From assembly GCF_014643535.1 (NCBI RefSeq), contig NZ_BMJQ01000018.1, positions 1-64,000 of the forward strand: a stretch of 64,000 nt of DNA. The letters run 5' to 3'. Below are positions 1-9,062 of the stretch, piece by piece (within the stretch, counting starts at the first letter, position 1; each line of letters opens with the position of its first letter). Source of the DNA: Aliidongia dinghuensis. Its GTDB lineage: Bacteria; Pseudomonadota; Alphaproteobacteria; ATCC43930; CGMCC-115725. The notes beneath the pieces were generated by a model, which was not told where the DNA came from, did not search any database, and saw only the letters and a program-made list of their open reading frames with translations. The position numbers and the translations under genes are program-made.

Positions 1-1306
1 CCGCCGGCGGCACGGCGGGCGCGGCCGTCGCCGCCGGGGTCAGGATGGGTGACGGCGCGCCGGGCCCGCTGGCGTTCACCGCGAAGACCTGGAAGTCGTA
101 GACCGTATTCGGCGAGAGCCCTACGACCGTCAGGACGGTGGCCGTGACCGTGCTGGACGCGATGCTCCAGGCGGCACCGGCCTGGCCGTTCACACGATAT
201 TGCACCGAATAACGCGCCGGCGGACCGCCGCCGACCGGCGGCGGCCAGACGAGCCGCACCTCGCTGTCGGTCGGCGCCGAGCCCGGTGCCAGGCCGAGGG
301 CCGTGATCGCGCCCGGCACTGCCGGCACGGCGGGCGGGGGCGCGGCGCGGGGCGGCGGATTGCCGGCCTGGTCCTCCTGATGGCTCTGCAGCTTCGAGCC
401 CACGGTCGCGGCCCCGGTGATGCCGAGCAGCACGAGCGTGCCGTTGCTGATGTCGATGAGGTCGCCCGACAGCGCCATGACATAGATGCCGCTGGCGCCG
501 ACCACGAAGGTCCAGAGGATGATCTGCAGCTGGGACAGGCTCGCGACGCCGCTCTTCGTCGAGATGAGCTTCAGGACGATGTCGTTGCCGGGCACTTGGC
601 GCCAGCTACCGAATTTGTAGAGCACGGCCCAGGCGAGCCCGATGCCGAGGCCGGCTACCAGGAACGAGAAGAGCCCGCTGGTGACGCCGATCGGCTGGAT
701 GACGTCCAGCGACTTCCAATCCGCCGCCGGGGCCGCCGCCGGGGCCGCCGTCGACGTGGCGACGACGCGCAAGTCGGCGAGCGGCACCATCCCGAAGCCG
801 ACATAGTCCTCCTCATGCCCGCCGGCCGCGATCCGGTTCCACCATTCGAGCGGCGCGTTCGGCAGTTGGGGCACGCGGGCGGCGTAGGTGATCGAGCCCT
901 GGCCGGTGCTGACGATGCGCAGCGGCAGCGAGCTCGGCATCCAGGCATTGTCGTCCTTGGCGCCGTGCCAGCGGAAGCAGGTGACGATACTCATCGGCGG
1001 GATCGGCCCGCCGTTTCCATCCGTGATCGTGAAAGTGATCTCGCCGCCGCGCGGCTGCCAGACGGCACCGTGGCTCGAGAGGCTGGTGCCCTGGCCCTGC
1101 GCGCCATCGCCGACATTCGCCTGGTTCACGGCGAGCCTGAACTTCTGATTGCCCCCCGGCGGGGCGTCCGGAACCTTGGAATGGCAGAACGGCTCGTCGC
1201 CAAGCGCCGGCGGAGCGACCCAGCAGAGGAGAGCCGCGACGAGCGCCAGCAAGCCCCAGAGCTGTATATGTCTTGGCCGCCCTTGTCCTGCCCGAACCGC
1301 CATCAT
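1..1306 (-). CDS. Fibronectin type III domain protein with signal peptide and two membrane segments (3' end outside window)
   Basis: I translated this reading frame by hand. It is open from an ATG at 1306 (a second ATG is at 1303, better spaced from the GGGGGAGG ribosome site) to the window edge, giving about 435 residues. Residues 16-36 look like a signal sequence ending in PALG. A soluble domain with two Cys (near 41 and 108) follows. Next come a hydrophobic helix near 220-240 and a second near 265-285, embedded in the pattern SLSQLQIILWTFVVG...GTLVLLGITGAATVGSK. A Pro/Ala linker leads into a fibronectin type III domain at about 340-425 with the motifs PARYSVQYRV and GLSPNTVYDFQVFAVN. From memory, the LWT...LLGIS membrane motif occurs in poorly characterised bacterial membrane proteins, so no function can be given. 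The remaining C-terminus lies beyond base 1. Confidence 0.8.
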   Translation of the reverse strand, partial: MMAVRAGQGRPRHIQLWGLLALVAALLCWVAPPALGDEPFCHSKVPDAPPGGNQKFRLAVNQANVGDGAQGQGTSLSSHGAVWQPRGGEITFTITDGNGGPIPPMSIVTCFRWHGAKDDNAWMPSSLPLRIVSTGQGSITYAARVPQLPNAPLEWWNRIAAGGHEEDYVGFGMVPLADLRVVATSTAAPAAAPAADWKSLDVIQPIGVTSGLFSFLVAGLGIGLAWAVLYKFGSWRQVPGNDIVLKLISTKSGVASLSQLQIILWTFVVGASGIYVMALSGDLIDISNGTLVLLGITGAATVGSKLQSHQEDQAGNPPPRAAPPPAVPAVPGAITALGLAPGSAPTDSEVRLVWPPPVGGGPPARYSVQYRVNGQAGAAWSIASSTVTATVLTVVGLSPNTVYDFQVFAVNASGPGAPSPILTPAATAAPAVPPA

Positions 1307-1399
1307 CCGCCTCCCCCGTGCAGAAGATTTACGACCGTCAGTCGAGCGGAACGGCAGCACCGCCGCTCATCGGCGTGTCGCGCCTCTTATCTTTCTACC

Positions 1400-1440
1400 G
1401 CAAGACAAGCGGAAATCCCGGAGTTTTGCAAGACAAGCGG
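1400..1440. repeat. 13-bp direct repeat upstream of the Fn3 gene
   Basis: The 13-mer GCAAGACAAGCGG occurs exactly at 1400-1412 and 1428-1440, 28 bp start to start, in the 206-bp gap between the Fn3 gene start and the thyX stop. It lies roughly 95-135 bp upstream of the Fn3 start, so it could be an operator pair, but the protein that would bind it is unknown. Confidence 0.4.
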
Positions 1441-1512
1441 CGGGTTTGGCGGCCGCACACCATCGACGGCCGCGTTCAACCCCCGGTTTTTCGGCAGGAA
1501 AACGTGACGACG

Positions 1513-2445
1513 CTACCGCCCGAGCGTCGCCATGAGCTCGGTCCATTCCCGCTTGCCGAGGCCGGACTCCTCCTGGGTCACGGTCTCGCCGGCGAGCAGG
1601 CGGCGCACGACGTCGAGCCCCTTGGCCGAGAGATGAGCGCCGCCCATGCGGTATTGCCGGAACGCCTCGGCCGTGGCCGGGCACCAGCGGTCGAGCACGC
1701 CCAGCATGGCGTCCGCATAGACGCGGATCTCGTACTGGGCATGCGGGTCGGCGCGCAGGCTGAGGAAATGCATGAAATTGTGCAGATCCGTCTTCCAGTA
1801 CCATTGCGTATAGAAATTGAGCGACAGGTTCATGCGCGCGAGCTCGCGGGCGAGGCCGCTACGGGCGGGATCGACCACCTGACCCGCCTCGTCCTCGTTC
1901 AAGAGCTCGGTGTAATGGCCGTAGGCGCGTTCCGCATCGTCGCGCAGCAGATCCATGACCCGCTTCGCCTCATCGCCCTCGAGCACCGTGCCCCGGCCCT
2001 GCCGGTTGGCCGACGACTGGGCGGCGAGCTGGGCCGGCGCCGGGATATAGAACTCGTTGTCGAGGATCGAATAGCGCGCCGAGATCTCGTTCACGTTCGC
2101 CGTGCGATGACGGATCCATTGCCGGGCGACAAAGATCGGCAGCTTCACATGGAACTTGATCTCGCACATCTCGAACGGCGTCGAATGGCGATGGCGCATC
2201 AGGTACTGGATGAGGCCCTTGTCCTCGCTCACCTTCTTGGTGCCGCGGCCGTAGGAGACGCGCGCCGCCTGCACCACCGCGGCGTCGTCGCCCATATAGT
2301 CGATGACGCGCACGAAGCCGTGGTCGAGCACCGGCAGCGCCTCGTAAAGGATCTCCTCGAGCGCCGGCACGGTCGCGCGCCTGGTCGGCGTCGATACCTG
2401 GCGGAGGGCCGCGATCTCGGTCTGCTGGTCTTGGTTCAACGGCAT
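1513..2445 (-). CDS. thyX: Flavin-dependent thymidylate synthase ThyX
   Basis: This 310-residue protein makes dTMP from dUMP using FAD, NADPH and methylenetetrahydrofolate, replacing the classical ThyA. The diagnostic RHRx7S motif is at residues 112-122 ([11 protein letters not shown]). The conserved [20 protein letters not shown] stretch lies just before it. The ATG at 2445 gives a length slightly above the usual ThyX because of about 30 extra N-terminal residues. The gene is divergent from pyrE across a 160-bp spacer, so two pyrimidine genes share one promoter region. A sequence resembling an NrdR box sits about 39 bp upstream of the start and would tie the gene to deoxynucleotide supply. 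Confidence 0.97.
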   Translation of the reverse strand: MPLNQDQQTEIAALRQVSTPTRRATVPALEEILYEALPVLDHGFVRVIDYMGDDAAVVQAARVSYGRGTKKVSEDKGLIQYLMRHRHSTPFEMCEIKFHVKLPIFVARQWIRHRTANVNEISARYSILDNEFYIPAPAQLAAQSSANRQGRGTVLEGDEAKRVMDLLRDDAERAYGHYTELLNEDEAGQVVDPARSGLARELARMNLSLNFYTQWYWKTDLHNFMHFLSLRADPHAQYEIRVYADAMLGVLDRWCPATAEAFRQYRMGGAHLSAKGLDVVRRLLAGETVTQEESGLGKREWTELMATLGR

Positions 2446-2483
2446 GGGTCATGAGCCTCGGCACAGGGGGAAACCCCTCATTA

Positions 2484-2499
2484 CCACTACATCTAGTGT
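2484..2499 (-). promoter_or_regulatory. Possible NrdR box upstream of thyX
   Basis: CCACTACATCTAGTGT matches 11 of the 14 informative positions of the 16-bp NrdR consensus as I remember it (ACACNATATATNGTGT). It also contains the inverted repeat CACTA-N4-TAGTG. It lies 39-54 bp upstream of thyX, a position compatible with repression. NrdR normally occurs as paired boxes about three helical turns apart, and I did not find a clear second one, so this is tentative. Confidence 0.4.
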
Positions 2500-2573
2500 G
2501 CGTCCAGTCGACGAGACCGCATATGTACGGTATCGTTGGGAAGCATTGCCGTCCGCCGCCGCACCCTTTAGAA

Positions 2574-2589
2574 ACGGGAAAATTCCCGT
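2574..2589. promoter_or_regulatory. 16-bp perfect palindrome upstream of pyrE
   Basis: ACGGGAAAATTCCCGT is a perfect palindrome ending 16 bp before the pyrE start codon and just upstream of its AGGA ribosome site. It could be an operator, or a small hairpin affecting translation of pyrE. No known regulator is assigned. Confidence 0.4.
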
Positions 2590-2605
2590 CTAGGACCTGA
2601 CCCCG

Positions 2606-3268
2606 ATGAGCGACAGCTTCGAGAAAGAGGCGGCCTTGGCCGCCGCGAGCATCCTGCTCGAAACCAATTCCGTCCATTTCCGTCCGGACGAGCCGTTCAC
2701 CTTCACCTCCGGCCGCAAAAGCCCGGTCTATATCGACTGCCGGCGGCTGATCTCGTTCCCGCGGGCGCGCGCGAAGCTGATGGACCTCGGCACCGAGATG
2801 ATCCTGCGCCGGGTCGGCTACGAATCGCTCGACGCCATCGCCGGCGGCGAGACGGCCGGCATCCCGTTCGCCGCCTGGATTGCCGAGCGCCTGTCGCTCC
2901 CCATGCTCTACATCCGCAAGAAGCCCAAGGGCTTCGGCCGGATGGCCCAGATCGAGGGCGAGATGAAGGAGGGCGCGCGCGTGCTCCTGGTCGAGGACCT
3001 GGCGAGCGAGGGCACCTCCAAGATCAATTTCGTGAACGCGATCCGCGCCGCCGGCGGCCAGATCGGCCATACGTTCGTCGTGTTCCACTATGGCATTTTC
3101 CCGTCGAGCGTCGAAAGCCTGAACGCCGAAGGCGTCCAGCTGCATGGGCTCACGACCTGGCATGACGTGCTGGCGCTGGCCCACGAGCGCGGCAGCTTCA
3201 CGCCGGCGCAATATCAGGCGATCAAGTCCTTCCTCGACGATCCGGAGGCCTGGAAGGCACCGGAATAG
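2606..3268 (+). CDS. pyrE: Orotate phosphoribosyltransferase
   Basis: PyrE joins orotate to PRPP to give orotidine 5'-phosphate, the fifth step of UMP synthesis. The 220-residue product has the PRPP-binding loop at about 126-139 (RVLLVEDLASEGTSK). The flexible catalytic loop is at 102-111 (YIRKKPKGFG) and a FTFTSGRKSPVYID segment lies near the N-terminus. The usual PRPP motif has two acidic residues followed by TGG or similar. Here it reads EDLASEGTS, as in the longer alphaproteobacterial PyrE form. The ATG at 2606 follows an AGGA site. The next enzyme, PyrF, is encoded at the far end of this window, so the pathway is split. Confidence 0.96.
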   Translation: MSDSFEKEAALAAASILLETNSVHFRPDEPFTFTSGRKSPVYIDCRRLISFPRARAKLMDLGTEMILRRVGYESLDAIAGGETAGIPFAAWIAERLSLPMLYIRKKPKGFGRMAQIEGEMKEGARVLLVEDLASEGTSKINFVNAIRAAGGQIGHTFVVFHYGIFPSSVESLNAEGVQLHGLTTWHDVLALAHERGSFTPAQYQAIKSFLDDPEAWKAPE

Positions 3269-3272
3269 GCCC

Positions 3273-4535
3273 ATGGCGTCCCCGATCCCCGACGTCGACG
3301 TCGCGGTGATCGGCGCCGGCGCCGCCGGCCTTGCCGCCGCCCGCCGGGTGCAGGAGCTTGGCCACTCGACCCTGGTGCTGGAGGCGCGCGGCCGGGCCGG
3401 CGGCCGCGCCTGGACGGTCGAACCGCATCCGGGCCTGCCGGTCGACCTCGGCTGCGGCTGGTTGCATTCGGCCGACCGCAACCCCTGGACCGAGATCGCA
3501 CGAACCACCGGCTTCGCCGTCGAGGAGCGCCTGCCGGCCTGGGGTGGCCGGCTCGCGGCGGCCGGGATGGACGCCGCGGCCCAGCAGTCCTGGACCCTGA
3601 GCCGCGAGCGCTTCTACGACCAGCTCGCGGCGGTGGTCCCGCCCGACGGACCAGCATCCGCGCTGCTCGAGCCGGGCGATCGCTGGAACGCCATGCTGGA
3701 CGCGATCGGCACCTGGGTCAGCGGCGCCGAGCTCGACCAGGTCTCCCGCCTCGATCTCAAGCGCTATGCCGACAGCGGCATCAATTGGCGCGTCGCCGAG
3801 GGCTATGGCCGCCTGATCGTCCGTCACGGCGACGGGCTCCCGGTCCGGCTCGCCTGCCCGGTCCGGCAGGTTGACTGGCGCGGGACGGCAATCGCCGTCG
3901 AGACGGACGCGGGCAAAGTGACGGCACAGGCCGTGATCGTCACCGTGCCGACCAACCTCCTCGCCCTGGGCGCGCTCCGCTTCACGCCGGACCTGCCGGC
4001 AGCGAAGCTCAATGCGGCCGCAGGCCTGCCGCTCGGCGCCGACGAGAAACTCTATTTCCGCATCACCGGCGACATCGCCGGCGTGGGGCCGGAGACCTAT
4101 CGCCTGGGCTCGCCCGACCGCACGCGCACTGCCGGCTATCTCGTGAAGCCGCTCGGCCGGCCGCTGGTCGAGGCCTATGTCGGCGGCAACCTGGCGCGCG
4201 AGCTTGCGGCCGCCGGGCCTGACGCCTTCGCGGCCTTCGCGCTCGATGAATTGGCAGGGCTCTTCGGCAGCGACATCCGCAAGCGCCTGGTGCCGCTCGC
4301 CGCCTCGGCCTGGACGCGCGATCCCTGGTCGCTGGGCGCCTATTCCTATGCGAAGCCCGGGCATGCGGACGATCGCGCCATCCTGGCGGCGCCGGTCGAC
4401 GACCGGCTGTTCTTCGCCGGCGAAGCGACCTCGGCCGACAGTTTCTCGACGGCGCACGGTGCCTACTTGAGTGGCCGGCGCAGTGCGGAGGAAGCGGCGG
4501 CCGCCCTCAGCCGCCGACCGTCGCGGACTGGCTGA
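3273..4535 (+). CDS. Flavin monoamine oxidase family protein
   Basis: This 420-residue FAD-dependent oxidase is of the amine oxidase (MAO/polyamine oxidase-like) family. The Rossmann dinucleotide motif is at residues 12-24 (VIGAGAAGLAAARR). The second FAD motif RAGGRA is at 41-46. The C-terminal FAD-binding signature is LFFAGEATS, followed by STAHGAYLSG near 390-410. I chose the ATG at 3273 because it gives a flavoprotein with the usual short lead before the Rossmann motif; the frame is open further upstream but overlaps pyrE. It begins 4 bp after the pyrE stop and may be cotranscribed with it. No signal peptide is visible, so it is likely cytoplasmic. The substrate cannot be deduced. Confidence 0.9.
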   Translation: MASPIPDVDVAVIGAGAAGLAAARRVQELGHSTLVLEARGRAGGRAWTVEPHPGLPVDLGCGWLHSADRNPWTEIARTTGFAVEERLPAWGGRLAAAGMDAAAQQSWTLSRERFYDQLAAVVPPDGPASALLEPGDRWNAMLDAIGTWVSGAELDQVSRLDLKRYADSGINWRVAEGYGRLIVRHGDGLPVRLACPVRQVDWRGTAIAVETDAGKVTAQAVIVTVPTNLLALGALRFTPDLPAAKLNAAAGLPLGADEKLYFRITGDIAGVGPETYRLGSPDRTRTAGYLVKPLGRPLVEAYVGGNLARELAAAGPDAFAAFALDELAGLFGSDIRKRLVPLAASAWTRDPWSLGAYSYAKPGHADDRAILAAPVDDRLFFAGEATSADSFSTAHGAYLSGRRSAEEAAAALSRRPSRTG

Positions 4536-5016
4536 TCTCGCTCAGCCGCTCGTGCATGACGATACGGTCGAGCGCCTCCGGGCGCAGCGCCACGAACGGT
4601 TTGATGCGCGCTTCGAGCACGCGCAGCGTCTCGCGGAAGGCCTGGACGCGCTCGGCCTCGTTCCCCTCGACCTGTGCGGGGTCGGGCAGGTTCCAATGGG
4701 CGATCATCGGATTGCCGGGGAAATGCGGCAGCGCTTCGGGACCGATGCTGTCGCAGAGCACGAAGACGAAATCGAGCGCCGGCGCGTCGGGCCCGGTGAA
4801 GAGGTCCCAGCTCTTGGAGCGCAGTGAGCCGGTCGCAAGATCGAGCTTGCCCAAGAGCTCCATCGTGATCGGATCGACCTCGCCGCGCGGGCTCGAGCCG
4901 GCGCTGAACACCTGGAAGCGCTCGCGGCCCCAATGGGTCAGCAAAGCCTCGGCCATGATGCTGCGCGCGGAATTCGCAGAACAGACGAACAGAACCTGCC
5001 AGATACGCTCGGTCAT
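4507..5016 (-). CDS. Low-molecular-weight protein tyrosine phosphatase / arsenate reductase (ArsC-like)
   Basis: This 169-residue protein of the LMW phosphatase/thioredoxin-coupled arsenate reductase fold has the phosphate-binding loop C-x5-R-S at residues 12-19 (CSANSARS). The general-acid aspartate lies in the PDP motif at 111-113. This family either reduces arsenate or removes phosphate from phosphotyrosine. The sequence alone does not decide, although the SAxSxRS loop and the acidic linker resemble the arsenate reductase branch. No arsB, acr3 or arsR gene is adjacent. The gene is convergent with the amine oxidase and the last 29 bases of the two genes overlap. Confidence 0.85.
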   Translation of the reverse strand: MTERIWQVLFVCSANSARSIMAEALLTHWGRERFQVFSAGSSPRGEVDPITMELLGKLDLATGSLRSKSWDLFTGPDAPALDFVFVLCDSIGPEALPHFPGNPMIAHWNLPDPAQVEGNEAERVQAFRETLRVLEARIKPFVALRPEALDRIVMHERLSEISQSATVGG

Positions 5017-5139
5017 CGGTCGTCCCCCCGGGCCTCAATGTTCAATCATGCCACGGGGCGGGACCATAGGGCGCGCGATAAAAATCAGTCAATCAAGTTT
5101 AGATCGAAGTCGAACTGACCCCAAATCGACATGAATTTG

Positions 5140-6157
<1,018 letters not shown>

Positions 6158-6165
<8 letters not shown>

Positions 6166-7150
6166 GGGCGGCCTCCCCCTCAACGGTTTCCCGGACATGG
6201 AGCCAGCAGGCGGCCTCCGTCTCGCCGGCCGCGAGCAGTTCCGGCCGCTCGGCGCGGCAGCGGTCCATCACCTTGGGGCAGCGCGGATTGAAGGCGCAGC
6301 CCTTCGGGATGGCGCCCAGGCGCGGCATGGCGCCGTCGATCTGTGGCAGGCGGTCATGCGCCTCGCCGATGGACGGGATCGAGCCCATCAGCCCGACCGT
6401 GTAGGGATGTTGCGGATGCTTCACCACCTGACGCACCGGCCCGATCTCGGCGACGCGGCCGGCATACATGACCGCGACCCGGTCGGCAGTCTCGGCAATG
6501 ACGCCCATGTCGTGGGTCACCAGCATCACAGCGGTGCCGTGGTCGCGGCACAGCCGTTTCAGGAGGGAAATGATCTGCGCCTGGGTCGAGACGTCGAGCG
6601 CCGTCGTCGGCTCGTCGGCGACGATGAGGCGCGGATTGGCGGCGAGCGCCAGCGCGATGACAACACGCTGGCGCATGCCGCCGGAGAACTGATGCGGATA
6701 GGCGTCGTAGCGTTCGGCCGCAGCCGGGATGCCGACCTCCTGCAGGAGCTCGATCGCCCGCGTCTTCGCCGCCTTTTCCGAGAGGGCCACGTGGGTGCGG
6801 ATCGTCTCGACCAGCTGCCGGCCGATCGTATAGAGCGGGTTGAGGCTGGTCAGCGGGTCCTGGAAGATGGCGCCGATCTGCTTGCCGCGCACCCGGCGCA
6901 TCGGCTCCGGCGCCAGATTGTCGATGCGTGTGCCGTCGAGCCAGATCTCGCCGCCGGCGAGCCTGAGCGGCGGCTCCAGGAGCCCGATGATCGCGGCCGC
7001 GGTGATCGACTTGCCGGCGCCGGATTCGCCGACCACGCCCAGCACCTCGCCCTCGCCGATCGTGAAGCTGACGTCGTCGACCGCGGTCAGCACGCCGCGC
7101 CGGGTCGGCAGCTCGACCCGGACGTGCTTCAGTTCGAGCAGCGGCTTCAT
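6158..7150 (-). CDS. Dipeptide/oligopeptide ABC transporter ATP-binding protein, DppD/OppD type
   Basis: This is the first ATPase of the importer, 330 residues from the ATG at 7150. Walker A GESGAGKSI lies at 41-49, signature FSGGMRQRV and Walker B LIVADEPTTALD follow, and the C-terminal GCAFNPRCPKVMDRC motif is typical of this subfamily. The start is fixed by a 4-base ATGA overlap with the upstream permease stop; a longer open frame upstream would run into the permease gene. It should pair with the downstream ATPase as a heterodimer energising the two permeases. Confidence 0.95.
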
Positions 7151-8076
7151 CGGAGCTTCGGATTGAGCGCGTCGCGCACCCAATCGCCCAGAAGGTTGAC
7201 CGACAGCACCAGGGCAGCGAGCGTCACGGCTGGAAACAACGTGATCCACCATTCGCCGGAGAAGAGATAGCCGTTGCCGACGCGGATGAGCGTGCCGAGC
7301 GAAGGTTCGGTCGGCGGCACGCCGACGCCGAGGAACGAGAGCGTCGCCTCGGTGATAATGGCGGCGGCGAAATAGATCGTCGCCACGACCAGGACCGGCG
7401 TCAGCACGTTCGGCAGCACATGGGACAGCATGATGCGGATCGGGTGCACGCCGATGACGCGCGCCGCCTGAACATATTCCTTGTTGCGCTCGACCATGGT
7501 CGAGCCGCGCACGAGGCGCGCAAACTGGACCCAGCCGGACAGCCCGATCGAGCCCACGAGCACGAACATGGCGATGCGGTCCTGCTCGTCGTGCGGCAGT
7601 GTGCTGCGCACGATGCCGTCGATCAGGAGCGCCACCAGGATCGACGGAAACGACAGCTGCACGTCGGCGATGCGCATGATGACGGCGTCGACGACACCGC
7701 CGCGCCAGCCGGCGACGAGGCCCGCCGAGACGCCGAGCAGCACGGCCAGCAGCGTCGAGAACAGGCCGACGCCCAGCGAGATGCGCGCGCCGAACAGGAT
7801 GGCCGACAGCACGTCGCGCCCCTGCTCGTCAGTGCCCAACGGGAAGTCCGGATTGCCGCCGTCGGCCCAGGCGGGCGGGTCGAACGCGTCGAGCAGGCTC
7901 ACGGTCGAAAGGTCGAACGGGTTGTGCGGCGCCACCCACGGCGCGAACACTGCGCCCAGGATGAGGGCCAGCGTCACGATCGCCGAGACGACCGCGACGG
8001 GCGAGTTGCGGAAATTATAGGTGAGGTCGGCGTCCCACAGGCGCCGGGCGAAGCGCATCCGTGCCTCAGCGGGCAT
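7147..8076 (-). CDS. Peptide-type ABC transporter permease, DppC/OppC type
   Basis: This 309-residue inner-membrane permease has the short DppC/OppC N-terminal domain and about six membrane helices. The first helix is near 25-45 (AVVSAIVTLALILGAVFAP). The conserved GTDEQGRDVLS motif follows, and the EAA-type coupling region is around YVQAARVIGVHPIRIMLSH. The ATG at 8076 is chosen because it lies 11 bases inside the end of the upstream permease gene, keeping the tight operon spacing, and because residues before it are not family-like. Its partner is the DppB-type permease directly upstream. Confidence 0.94.
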   Translation of the reverse strand: MPAEARMRFARRLWDADLTYNFRNSPVAVVSAIVTLALILGAVFAPWVAPHNPFDLSTVSLLDAFDPPAWADGGNPDFPLGTDEQGRDVLSAILFGARISLGVGLFSTLLAVLLGVSAGLVAGWRGGVVDAVIMRIADVQLSFPSILVALLIDGIVRSTLPHDEQDRIAMFVLVGSIGLSGWVQFARLVRGSTMVERNKEYVQAARVIGVHPIRIMLSHVLPNVLTPVLVVATIYFAAAIITEATLSFLGVGVPPTEPSLGTLIRVGNGYLFSGEWWITLFPAVTLAALVLSVNLLGDWVRDALNPKLR

Positions 8077-9055
8077 GGCCGCCTCCGCCACGCTGCAGCC
8101 GGAGCCGGGGGTCGACCACATAGTAGAGCAGATCGACCACCAGGCTGATGACGACGAAGAAGAATGCGACCAGCACCAGATAGGCCGACATGACCGGGAT
8201 ATCGGAGTAGCTCACGGCCTGGATGAACATCAGCCCCATGCCCGGCCATTGGAACACGGTCTCGGTGATGACCGCGAAGGCGATAATGGAGCCGACCTGC
8301 ACGCCGGTGATGGTGATGACCGGCACCAGCGTGTTCTTGAGCGCATGGCCGAAATGGATGGCCCGCGGCGTCAGGCCCCGGGCGCGCGCGAACTTGATGT
8401 AGTCGGTGCGCAGCACCTCCAGCATCTCGGCGCGCACCAGCCGGATGATGAGCGTCATCGGATAGAGCGCCAGCGTGATCGCCGGCATCAGGATCGAGCG
8501 CCAGCCGTCGAGGCTGAAGAGCCCGCTCGACCACCAGCCGAACTGCACGGTCGGCCCGCGCCCGTAGGACGGCAGCCAGCGCAGCCAGACCGAGAAGACG
8601 AGGATCAAGAGAATGCCGATCAGAAAGGTCGGCAGCGACACGCCGACGAGCGAGCCCGCCAAGAGGAAGCGCGACGTGAGGGCACGCGGCTTGAGGCCGG
8701 TGAAGACGCCCAAGGCCACGCCGGCCACGAGCGCGATCAAGCCGGCAGCGAAGGAAAGCTCGAGCGTCGCCGGCATCTTCTCCAGGATGATCTGGTTGAC
8801 CGGACGCGCCAGCTGGTAGCTGAGCCCGAACTCACCCTGGACCGTCCGGCCGACGAAGCGGCCGAACTGCACGAGGATCGAGTCGTTGAGCCCCAGGCTC
8901 TGCCGGAGCGCGTCGCGCTCGGCCTGGGTCGCGTCCTGGCTCACCATCGCGTTGATCGGATCGCCGACGTAGCGGAACAGCGAGAAGGCGATGAGCGCCA
9001 CCGCGAGCATGACCGCGAGCGATTGCAGCAGCCGGCGCAGCAGGAAGACGATCAT
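8066..9055 (-). CDS. Peptide-type ABC transporter permease, DppB/OppB type
   Basis: This 329-residue inner-membrane permease starts with the classical DppB head (IVFLLRRLLQSLAVMLAVALIAFSLF, beginning at residue 2). It carries about six helices and the coupling loop DYIKFARARGLTPRAIHFGHALKN. It begins 7 bases after the stop of the nearer binding-protein gene, so binding protein and channel are translated from one message. It should form the heterodimeric pore with the DppC-type permease. Confidence 0.95.
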   Translation of the reverse strand: MIVFLLRRLLQSLAVMLAVALIAFSLFRYVGDPINAMVSQDATQAERDALRQSLGLNDSILVQFGRFVGRTVQGEFGLSYQLARPVNQIILEKMPATLELSFAAGLIALVAGVALGVFTGLKPRALTSRFLLAGSLVGVSLPTFLIGILLILVFSVWLRWLPSYGRGPTVQFGWWSSGLFSLDGWRSILMPAITLALYPMTLIIRLVRAEMLEVLRTDYIKFARARGLTPRAIHFGHALKNTLVPVITITGVQVGSIIAFAVITETVFQWPGMGLMFIQAVSYSDIPVMSAYLVLVAFFFVVISLVVDLLYYVVDPRLRLQRGGGGHAR

Positions 9056-9062
9056 GCGCCGG

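Noticed and set aside
200-1507. 435-codon rightward frame at the left edge
   Set aside because: The minus strand encodes a continuous protein with signal peptide, membrane helices and Fn3 domain, so the rightward frame is a shadow.
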